Below are positions 43,394 to 50,822 of a DNA stretch of 64,000 nt, one piece after another. A program made the position numbers and the translations under genes. This stretch comes from Paracoccus beibuensis (lineage in GTDB: Bacteria > Pseudomonadota > Alphaproteobacteria > Rhodobacterales > Rhodobacteraceae): the NCBI RefSeq assembly GCF_026162625.1, contig NZ_JAOTBD010000004.1:150444-214443 (forward strand). The letters are read 5' to 3'. The notes beneath the pieces are model-generated. The model had not been told where the DNA came from. It did no database searches and saw nothing but the letters and a program-made list of their open reading frames with translations. How positions within the stretch are numbered: position 1 is the stretch's first letter; every line of letters starts with the position of its first letter.

Positions 43394-44668
43394 ATGATCG
43401 ACAAAAGCATCATCGAGGCGCAGAATGACGCCCGCCGCGCCGACCTTCAGGCCGACTACGACGCGCTTGGCGCACGGCTGTCGCGCCGGGGCGTGGACAT
43501 CGGGGCGCTGACCGCCCGCGCCATGAACTTCGGCGTTGCGATCCCCAGCTGGGGGACCGGCACCGGCGGCACCCGGTTTGCGCGATTCCCGGGCGGAGGA
43601 GAGCCGGCCGGCATCATGGACAAGCTGGACGACTGCGGCGTGATCCATGTCCTGACGGCCGCCACGCCGCGCGTCAGCCTGCACATTCCGTGGGACAAGG
43701 TCGACCCCGCCCTGCTGCTGGAAAAGGCCGAAGAGGTGGGACTTGGCTTCGATGCCATGAACTCGAACACTTTCCAGGACCAGTCGGGGCAGGCGCACAG
43801 CTACAAGCACGGCTCGCTGTCGCATACCGATGCGGCGACGCGCCGTCAGGCGATCGAGCATAATCTGGAATGCATCGACATCGGGCAGGCGATCGGATCG
43901 AAGGCGCTGACGGTCTGGATCGGTGACGGGTCGAACTTTCCCGGCCAGACCTCGTTGTCGCGCCAGTTCGATCGTTATCTCGACTCGATGAAGCAGATCT
44001 ATGCCGGGCTGCCGGATGACTGGCGGATCTTCAGCGAACACAAGATCTATGAGCCGGCATTCTACTCGACCGTCGTGCAGGATTGGGGCACGAGCCTGAT
44101 GACCGCGCAGGAACTGGGCCCCAAGGCGCAATGCCTGGTGGACCTGGGCCACCATGCCCCGAACGTCAACATCGAGATGATCGTCGCGCGACTGATCCGG
44201 GCCGGAAAGCTGGGCGGGTTCCACTTCAACGACAGCAAGTATGGCGACGACGACCTGGACGCCGGGACGATCGAGCCGTTCCGCCTGTTCCTGGTCTTCA
44301 ACGAATTGGTCGAGCTTGAGGATACGCCAGACCTCGACCTGTCGCACATGATCGACCAGAGCCACAACGTCACCGACCCGATCGAAAGCCTGATGATCTC
44401 GGCCTGCGAGATCCAGCGGGCCTTCGTTCAGGCCAGCCTTGTGGATCGTGCGGCGCTGGAGGAGTTTCGGCAGGACAACGACGCGCTGATGGCTGCCGCC
44501 ACCCTGCGAGGCGCCTTCCGCACCGACGTCGAGCCGATCCTGCGAATGGCGCGCCTGCGCCAGGGTGCGGCCATCGACCCGGTCGCGACCTACCGCGCCG
44601 CCGGCTGGCGCGCGCGCGCGACCTCGGCCCGCCCCGCCGCGGCAGCCGGAGGTGGGGGCATCGTCTGA
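43394..44668 (+). CDS. rhaI: L-rhamnose isomerase, Pseudomonas stutzeri subtype
   Basis: The 424-residue TIM-barrel protein converts L-rhamnose to L-rhamnulose. Features are MNFGVAIPSWGTGTGGTRFA, LGFDAMNSNTFQDQ, SYKHGSLSHTDAATRRQAIE, the metal ligands in IFSEHKIYEPAFYST and LVDLGHHAPNVNIE, and GFHFNDSKYGDDDLD. This subtype differs from E. coli RhaA and has broad aldose specificity in P. stutzeri. The stop of rhaD and its start are three bases apart. With RhaU, RhaK and RhaD the full rhamnose pathway is present. Confidence 0.94.
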   Translation: MIDKSIIEAQNDARRADLQADYDALGARLSRRGVDIGALTARAMNFGVAIPSWGTGTGGTRFARFPGGGEPAGIMDKLDDCGVIHVLTAATPRVSLHIPWDKVDPALLLEKAEEVGLGFDAMNSNTFQDQSGQAHSYKHGSLSHTDAATRRQAIEHNLECIDIGQAIGSKALTVWIGDGSNFPGQTSLSRQFDRYLDSMKQIYAGLPDDWRIFSEHKIYEPAFYSTVVQDWGTSLMTAQELGPKAQCLVDLGHHAPNVNIEMIVARLIRAGKLGGFHFNDSKYGDDDLDAGTIEPFRLFLVFNELVELEDTPDLDLSHMIDQSHNVTDPIESLMISACEIQRAFVQASLVDRAALEEFRQDNDALMAAATLRGAFRTDVEPILRMARLRQGAAIDPVATYRAAGWRARATSARPAAAAGGGGIV

Positions 44669-45072
44669 TGCGCCGTCGCGGCATCGGGCGGGTCAACGTG
44701 TTCCGTGCCCGAGCTGCAAGAGGTCGCGCTGCACTTTCCGGGATCGGCAGAGAACCGCGGCTCTGCCGGTGGAAAGAGCGGCCCCCTGGGCGAGCCCCGG
44801 GGGCCGACACCATCCCGTCGATCGGCATGTGCAACTGGCTCCGCATCGACCCGGCTGTGCGATGTCCGACCTCGATCACGTTCCCGACCGCATCGGCTGG
44901 ATCAACTCCGCAACCGAGAGCGTGATTGATCTGAAAAGCGTCACGGCTCATCCTGATGCAGCCTGGCCGGCTGCCAGCGTCAGGTCGCCTGATCGTCGAC
45001 TTGCCCAGTGCATCATGTCGCCTGCGGAACACGCCAAGCCAGGATCGCACCACGCATAGGGCCGTGCCCTTT
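44669..45072. other. Non-coding stretch downstream of rhaI
   Basis: No open frame here resembles a known family or has a ribosome binding site. The terminator at 44779-44806 ends the rhaDI transcript. The remaining 260 bases precede the stop codon of the convergent RTX gene and show no repeats that I can identify. Confidence 0.5.
44779..44806 (+). terminator. Hairpin downstream of rhaDI
   Basis: CGGCCCCC(T)GGG pairs with CCC(C)GGGGGCCG around a CGAG loop, giving eleven base pairs with one internal T-C mismatch. No T-run follows. It is the only strong stem-loop after rhaI. Confidence 0.6.
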
Positions 45073-45810
45073 CTACCAGTTGAAGTCGTCGCCGTTCATC
45101 TGGCTCAGGCGGAAGCCCTCGATGACCAGATGCTCTTGCCCGATCCGGATGACGACATCCGCCCCGCGCTGCGTCGCTGCCGTGCGGATGTCGCCGAAAT
45201 CGTCGATCCTCGCGAAAGACGACAGGTCGATCCGGTCGTCGCCGTTCTCGAAGTCGGTGATACGGTCGCGGCCGCCCACGAAGACGAAGCGGTCCGCGCC
45301 CTCGCAGCCGGTCATGACGTCGTTGCCCGCACCTCCGCTAAGACGGTCGTTTCCCTCGCCCCCGATCAGCCGGTCGTCGCCCCAGCCGGCCAGGATCAGG
45401 TCGTCCCCCTCGCCCGCGGAAACGACGTCATTGCCGGCGCCGGAAAAGAGACGGTCGTTGCCTTCGCCGCCGTTGATCGTGTCGCGGCCGTTGCCTGCGT
45501 GGACGGTGTCGTTGCCCTCGCCCGCAAAGAGGCGATTGTGTCCGCCACCAGCCGCGATCATGTCGTTGCCCTCACCGGCAAAGATCCGGTCGCTGCAGTT
45601 GCCGGCCCAGATGCTGTCGTTGCCAGAGCCTGCAACGACACGGTTGTGGCCGGTCCCCGCCCATATAAGGTCGTTGCCTTCCCCACCGTCGACCGTGTCC
45701 TTGCCCGCAAGGGCCCGCAAGCGGTCGTCGCCGGTCCGGCCATAGATGAGGTCGCCGAACGCGGTGCCGTTCAGGCGGTTGTCGTCGTCGTTTCCAAACA
45801 GTCGTGCCAT
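45073..45810 (-). CDS. RTX-type calcium-binding repeat protein
   Basis: Most of the 245-residue product is a run of RTX nonapeptides of the form GGxGxDxLx (for example GGEGNDLIWAGTG, GEGNDTVHAGNG, GGEGNDRLSGGAGNDVM) from about residue 15 to 185, which bind calcium and fold into a beta-roll outside the cell. A C-terminal DRITDFENGDDRIDLSSFA segment is the usual end of such proteins, preceding a type I secretion signal. There is no catalytic or adhesive domain. No ABC/MFP secretion genes lie nearby. I start at MARLFGND, preceded by an AAGGGAG site; the open frame begins 12 codons earlier without one. Confidence 0.88.
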   Translation of the reverse strand: MARLFGNDDDNRLNGTAFGDLIYGRTGDDRLRALAGKDTVDGGEGNDLIWAGTGHNRVVAGSGNDSIWAGNCSDRIFAGEGNDMIAAGGGHNRLFAGEGNDTVHAGNGRDTINGGEGNDRLFSGAGNDVVSAGEGDDLILAGWGDDRLIGGEGNDRLSGGAGNDVMTGCEGADRFVFVGGRDRITDFENGDDRIDLSSFARIDDFGDIRTAATQRGADVVIRIGQEHLVIEGFRLSQMNGDDFNW

Positions 45811-46020
45811 GTTATCGTCTCCCTTTCGAACCACGTTGGGTGACAAGGCCCGGCCGGTCGTTGCCGTCCGGCTTGGGGCGTGTCCTCAGGACGACGATCG
45901 GGCCATGCGATTATTCCGTCGGCACGACAGATAGTTTGCCAGATGCAGATAGGCGCCGACTTGCGAAATGCATCGAAGGGTCGGGCGCACCTGACCATTC
46001 GATGCCGTGCGCGCGGCCCG

Positions 46021-48195
46021 TCATTCGCTACCATGCGCCAGTGTCGAGGACGCAACCACCTTCCGCTGCCAGAGGAACAGCAGCCCCGCCGTCAGCAGAC
46101 CGACGATATCGCTGAGCAAGCCGACCGTGATCATCGACAGCGCCGCGCCGATCAGCACGATCCTGACGACGGCACTTGCCGGGCCGAAGTAGTATCCGAT
46201 GACGCCTGCCGACAGCAGGAACATCCCAAGAAGCGCTGTCAGCGTGGCATGGATGATATCCAGCACCTGACCCTGCATCAGAAGCTCGTGCGAACCGAAG
46301 AACATGAAGGGCACGATGAACGCGGCCAGGCCCAGCTTGAATGCCTCGACCGAGGTTTTCATCGGGTCAGATCCCGACAGCGCCGCGCCGGCATAGGCCG
46401 CCAGCGCCACGGGAGGCGTGATCGCCGACATGACAGCATAGTAGAAGACGAAGAAGTGGGCGACAAGGACCGGCACGCCCAGCTGGATGAGCCCCGGCGC
46501 CACGACCGCCGCCGCGACCGCATAGGCGGCCGTGGTGGGCATCCCCATGCCCAGGATGATCGAGATGCACATCGCGAAGAACATCGCCAGGTACTGGTTC
46601 TGGTCCGCGATCGTCAGCAGCAGCGACGAGAACCGCGCACCCACCCCGGTCAGCGCGATGACGCCCACGATGACGCCCGCCGCTGCGCAGACCGCGACCA
46701 GCTGGATGGACATCTTGGCACCCATCTCCAGCGCGCGGAAGATTTGGCGCGGGCCCATCTTGTGGGGCGTCAGCCAGCTGACCACCGCCGCCGAGGCCAT
46801 GCCCATCGCGCCCGCGCGGATCACCGAATAGCCCGCGAAAAGCGTATAGATCAGGATGACGATGGGCAGGAACAGGTAGACCTGCCTGACGAGCGTGCCG
46901 AAGCGCGGCAGCTCGGATCGTGGAAGGCCCTTCATGTCCAGCTTCAGCGCCTGAAGGTCGACCATGAAATAGACCGACACGAAATACAGCAGCGCCGGGA
47001 TGATCGCCGCGATGACGATGTCGGTATAGGGAATGCCCGTAACCTCGGCCATGATGAAGGCGCCCGCCCCCATGATCGGGGGCAGGATCTGACCGCCGGA
47101 CGAGGCCGTGGCCTCGATCGCGGCCGAGGATTTCGGTGAGTAGCCGACCTTCTTCATCAGCGGGATGGTCAGCGAGCCGGTGGACACGACGTTGCCTGCC
47201 GAGGTGCCGTTGATCATCCCCATCAGCCCCGAGGCGAAGACCGCCACCTTGGCCGGCCCGCCGCGCGCCTGGCCCGCGCAGGCAAAGGCGAAGTTCACGA
47301 AGTAGTCGCCGACTTTCGACGCCTGCAGGAAGGCCGCGAAGACGATGAACAGGATGATATAGGTCGAGCTGACGGCGATCGGATCCCCCAGAACGCCCTG
47401 GTCGGTGAAGATATAGGTGAAGAACCGCGTGGGGGTATAGCCTCGATGGTTCAGGAAGCCGGGCAGCCAGGGCCCGAGGAAGCTGTAGCCGATGAAGACG
47501 CCGACGATGATGACCAGCGCAAGGCCGGTCAGGCGGCGCGTCAGTTCCAGGATCAGGACGACCCCGGTCAGAGCGGCCCAAAAATCGCCCGGCTGCGCCA
47601 TTCCCGTGCCCGCCCGCATGCGCAGTGCGCCAACGACGAACAGGATATAGCCCAGCACCGCGACCGAGGCGAAGCACAGCAGGACATCGGCCGGGTAGAT
47701 GCGCCCACGGTCGCGCGGCGAATAGCGCCAGCCCGCCACGATGGCGGCGACCGTGCCGATGGCCAGTGCCATGCCATAGGTGCGAAACCCGAAGGCTGGT
47801 GGCATCGCCTCGCCCGCCAGCCACCAGGCCGCCCAGGCATAGGCGACGATCACGAAGCCATAGCCGATGCCGAGGGCGGCCACGGCCAGCAGCGCCAGTT
47901 CCAGCGGCCCGCGGCGCGTGGCCTCGTGCGGCTCATCGTCCTGCGTCATGGCCGAGTAGGTCAGAAAGCCGATGACGAGGCCGCCGCAGACGTGGATCAT
48001 GCGATAGGCCCAGGTCTCTAGCGGATAGAGAACCATCACGACAAGATGGAACAGCGTATAGGCCGCGCAAAGGACGGCGATCAGCGCCCCGATGCGTGCC
48101 TGGGGGTGGCGCTGGTTGGGGGCCATCGGCTCGTCATCGACGCCCTGCGCGATGACGGGACCGCGCGCGGCCACGGATGCAGCATCAGCAGACAT
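46021..48195 (-). CDS. TAXI-type TRAP transporter fused permease
   Basis: The 724-residue protein has about 17-18 transmembrane helices. The N-terminal quarter corresponds to the small DctQ-like subunit and the rest to the DctM-like subunit (GTSAGNVVSTGSLTIPLMKK, EATASSGGQILPPIMGAGAF, GMGMPTTAAYAVAAAVVAPG and AITPPVALAAYAGAALSGSD). TAXI-family TRAP systems use such fusions and transport carboxylates; glutamate and other dicarboxylates are known for some. A GGAG site eight bases before the ATG sets the start. It follows the binding-protein gene after 100 bases that hold a strong hairpin. Confidence 0.93.
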   Translation of the reverse strand: MSADAASVAARGPVIAQGVDDEPMAPNQRHPQARIGALIAVLCAAYTLFHLVVMVLYPLETWAYRMIHVCGGLVIGFLTYSAMTQDDEPHEATRRGPLELALLAVAALGIGYGFVIVAYAWAAWWLAGEAMPPAFGFRTYGMALAIGTVAAIVAGWRYSPRDRGRIYPADVLLCFASVAVLGYILFVVGALRMRAGTGMAQPGDFWAALTGVVLILELTRRLTGLALVIIVGVFIGYSFLGPWLPGFLNHRGYTPTRFFTYIFTDQGVLGDPIAVSSTYIILFIVFAAFLQASKVGDYFVNFAFACAGQARGGPAKVAVFASGLMGMINGTSAGNVVSTGSLTIPLMKKVGYSPKSSAAIEATASSGGQILPPIMGAGAFIMAEVTGIPYTDIVIAAIIPALLYFVSVYFMVDLQALKLDMKGLPRSELPRFGTLVRQVYLFLPIVILIYTLFAGYSVIRAGAMGMASAAVVSWLTPHKMGPRQIFRALEMGAKMSIQLVAVCAAAGVIVGVIALTGVGARFSSLLLTIADQNQYLAMFFAMCISIILGMGMPTTAAYAVAAAVVAPGLIQLGVPVLVAHFFVFYYAVMSAITPPVALAAYAGAALSGSDPMKTSVEAFKLGLAAFIVPFMFFGSHELLMQGQVLDIIHATLTALLGMFLLSAGVIGYYFGPASAVVRIVLIGAALSMITVGLLSDIVGLLTAGLLFLWQRKVVASSTLAHGSE

Positions 48196-48261
48196 GGAAA
48201 CATCTCCGATTGCCGCGCGGCGCGGTGGTGTCCGGGGGCGCGGTCGGTGCGTTGGGGACAT

Positions 48262-48284
48262 CCGGGGGCCTTACCGGCCCCCGG
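48262..48284 (-). promoter_or_regulatory. Hairpin between the TAXI binding-protein and permease genes
   Basis: A perfect nine-base-pair stem (CCGGGGGCC with GGCCCCCGG) with a five-base loop begins 11 bases after the binding-protein stop. As with the hairpin after rhaS, it lies between a binding-protein gene and its membrane partner without a T-run, so partial termination or mRNA protection is likely. Confidence 0.55.
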
Positions 48285-48295
48285 CGGGAACGGGA

Positions 48296-49270
48296 TCAGC
48301 CGCGCAGTTCGTCGGGGATCTCGATGCCCTTTTCGTCAAAATAGCGCACGGCACCGGGATGATAGGGCAGGAAGGAGTTCTTGTCGGCGTTTTCGGGGAT
48401 GGTCTCGGCCGCCGTGGCGTGGATCTGCATCATCGCCTCGTTGCTCTCCATCACCAGCTTGGTGATCTCGTAGGCAAGGCTTTCAGGCATATCCTGATGC
48501 GCCACGGCGAAGTTCCACATGGCGACGGTGCCATGGCCCTCGGGGAAGCCCTGGTACATGCCGCCCGGGACCTCGAAAGCCGACACTTCCGGCATCGCCT
48601 CAAGGATCTGCGCGCGCTGTTCCTCGGTGAAGCCGAAGATGTTCACCGGGTTTTCCGCCGCGATCTGCGCGAAAGCGGAAATCGGCACGCCGGCCGCGAA
48701 GGCGAAGGCGTCGATCAGGCCGTCCTTCACTTGACCCGTCGCGTCATTGGCACCTGCATAGCTGATGTCGGGCTGGACCCCCAGCACCTCGAAGAAGCGC
48801 GGCCAGTAGGTCGCCGCCGTGCCGCCGGCCGGGCCGACGGAAACGCGCTTGCCGTCCATGTCGGTGACATCGGCGATGCCAGAGGACTCCAATGCTACGG
48901 CCTCGAACGGCGTCTGGTACATCGGGAAAAGAGCGCGAAGGGCCTTGTGCTCGACCCCAGGGGCCAGTTCGCTGTTGCCTGACCACGCCTCGTAGGCGGG
49001 GCCCATGGTGACCAGGCCGATCTGGTGGTCACCGGTCTCGACCAGCGTGGCATTCTGCACCGGGCCGCCGGTCACCTCGGCCGAGGCGTTCAGGTCCAGG
49101 TTCTGGCTGAGCATGCCGGCAAGGCCGGTCCCATAGATAAAATAGGTGCCACCTTGGCTGGCGGTCCCGATCGTCAGGCTGGACGGCCAGTCGGCACGAT
49201 CGTCCTGCGCGACGGCGGGGGTGATGCTGATGGCAGTGGCGGCCGCAACGGCGGCTGTCAGAAAACGCAT
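48296..49270 (-). CDS. TAXI-family TRAP transporter solute-binding protein
   Basis: The 324-residue product has a signal peptide (about residues 1-22, ending PAVAQ) and the TAXI signature LTIGTASQGGTYFIYGTGLA, then the NxALVETG-like QNATLVETGDHQIGLVTMGP and the DMDGKRVSVGPAGGTAATYW segment. It binds a small carboxylate in the periplasm for the fused permease encoded next. An ATG follows an GGGAGG site. The upstream 196 bases separate it from dctD and should hold its promoter; no good sigma-54 -24/-12 element was found there. Confidence 0.93.
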   Translation of the reverse strand: MRFLTAAVAAATAISITPAVAQDDRADWPSSLTIGTASQGGTYFIYGTGLAGMLSQNLDLNASAEVTGGPVQNATLVETGDHQIGLVTMGPAYEAWSGNSELAPGVEHKALRALFPMYQTPFEAVALESSGIADVTDMDGKRVSVGPAGGTAATYWPRFFEVLGVQPDISYAGANDATGQVKDGLIDAFAFAAGVPISAFAQIAAENPVNIFGFTEEQRAQILEAMPEVSAFEVPGGMYQGFPEGHGTVAMWNFAVAHQDMPESLAYEITKLVMESNEAMMQIHATAAETIPENADKNSFLPYHPGAVRYFDEKGIEIPDELRG

Positions 49271-49466
49271 GTAAAATCCTCCCATATCAAACGACAGGCC
49301 GCGGGACATTGGCACCGGCGACCGGATGACGTGGCGCCAGCTAGCGGTTGTCATGCGGTCGGCGCAACGCTGCCATGCGTTCGCGCAGCCAACTCTCGAT
49401 CCTGTTTCGTAAGTCATGGGTGGATTCGGTAACATCCGTCGCGGTGTGCGGGTGGAAATCCTCCCA

Positions 49467-50822
49467 TCAACCATCAATGTCGTCGCCCGTGTCTATGTAC
49501 TGCGTCTTGTTGATCCGGTATTTCTGCATCTTTTCATAAAGCGACTTCCGCGACAGACCGAGCGCCTCGTAGACCGGCTTCAGCCGGCCGCCATGAGCCG
49601 CAAGGGTCGAGACGATCACGTCCCGCTCGAATCCCGCGACGCGATGCGCCAGGCGCATCTGGTCGGGGGCGCGATCCTCGGCCGGTTGCAGGGCGATGCC
49701 CAGGGCATGGCGGTCGGCGGCGTTGCGCAACTCGCGGACGTTGCCGGGCCAGGCGCGTTCGGCGACGGCGGCCAGAAGCTGCGGGGGAACGGTCACCGGG
49801 GGGCGCCGGTGGCGGGCGGCGGCCTCTTGCACCAGCTTGATGAACAGCAGCTGGATATCCTCGCGCCGCGCCGACAGGGGCGGGACATGCAGCGTCACGA
49901 CGTTCAGGCGATAGAGCAGGTCGGCGCGGAACCGCCCCGCCGCGACCTCGTCCTCCAGCGCCTGCCGGGACGTCGCAAGAAAGCGCACGTCCAGCACCCG
50001 ATCCTCGTTCGAGCCGAGCGGAGAGATCACCCGGTCCTGCACCACCCGCAACAGCTTGCCCTGCACGTCCCAGGGCGTCGAGCCGATCTCGTCCAGCAGG
50101 ATGGTGCCGCCGCGCGCATGTTCGAACTTGCCATAGCGCGGGCGCAGCGCGCCGGGAAACGCCCCGGCCTCGTGACCGAACAGCTCGGATTCGATCAACG
50201 ACGCAGGCAGGGCGGCGCAGTCGATCGCGATGAAAGGCTTGCGGGCGCGGGGCGAGAGGTCGTGCAGGGCGCGGGCGACGATCTCTTTGCCGACGCCGGT
50301 TTCGCCCACGATCAACACGTCGGCCTCGGTCGGACCGATGGTGCGCAGGCGGCGGCGCAGGTCGATCATGGCCGTCGACCGGCCGACCAGCCGCGTTTCC
50401 AGGTCGTCCGCCTGCCCCGCCGCCGCCCGCAGCACCCGGTTTTCCAGCACGACGCGGCGGTAATCCATGGCGCGGGCCGCGATCTCGGCCAGTTGCTGCC
50501 CGTCAAAGGGCTTTTCCACGAAATCATAAGCACCCTGCCGCATTGCCCGGACCGCCAGCTGGATGTCGCCATGGCCGGTGACCAGGATCACCGGGATGTC
50601 GGCGTCGATCTCGTGGATCCGGCGCATCAGCGTCAGGCCGTCCATTCCCGGCATGCGGATGTCGGTCACGACGATCCCGTCGAAGCCAAAGCCAACGCGA
50701 TCCAGCGCCGATTGCGCATCGGCGACGTCCTCGACCTCGAACCCTTCGAGGTCGAGCGCCTGCGCCGTCGAGAGACGCATCTCCGCCTCGTCATCGATCA
50801 AAAGGATCCGGCCGCCGCTCAT
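49467..50822 (-). CDS. dctD: Sigma-54-interacting response regulator, DctD-like, with GAFPGA loop
   Basis: The 451-residue protein has a receiver domain (ILLIDDEAEMRLSTAQALDL, phospho-Asp in VVTDIRMPG near residue 54, KPFDGQQLAE), an AAA+ domain with Walker A GETGVGKE near 177 and Walker B GGTILLDEI, and a C-terminal Fis-like helix-turn-helix ending LGLSRKSLYEKMQKYRI. DctD proteins activate C4-dicarboxylate transport genes. The sigma-54 contact loop is GAFPGA, not the usual GAFTGA; the same change occurs in some alphaproteobacterial DctD-like proteins, as far as I recall. Its ATG overlaps the sensor stop by four bases. The TAXI TRAP genes downstream are its probable target. Confidence 0.92.
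   Translation of the reverse strand: MSGGRILLIDDEAEMRLSTAQALDLEGFEVEDVADAQSALDRVGFGFDGIVVTDIRMPGMDGLTLMRRIHEIDADIPVILVTGHGDIQLAVRAMRQGAYDFVEKPFDGQQLAEIAARAMDYRRVVLENRVLRAAAGQADDLETRLVGRSTAMIDLRRRLRTIGPTEADVLIVGETGVGKEIVARALHDLSPRARKPFIAIDCAALPASLIESELFGHEAGAFPGALRPRYGKFEHARGGTILLDEIGSTPWDVQGKLLRVVQDRVISPLGSNEDRVLDVRFLATSRQALEDEVAAGRFRADLLYRLNVVTLHVPPLSARREDIQLLFIKLVQEAAARHRRPPVTVPPQLLAAVAERAWPGNVRELRNAADRHALGIALQPAEDRAPDQMRLAHRVAGFERDVIVSTLAAHGGRLKPVYEALGLSRKSLYEKMQKYRINKTQYIDTGDDIDG

Noticed and set aside
45100..45750. CRISPR-like repeats
   Set aside because: The regular spacing of about 27 bases is in frame and codes for RTX nonapeptides of variable DNA sequence.
49271..49466. Sigma-54 promoter for the TAXI TRAP genes
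   Set aside because: The best minus-strand candidate, TTGGCTGCGCGAACGC, has the right GG-to-GC spacing but a poor -12 half, and another (TGGCAGCGTTGC) has spacing three bases too short.
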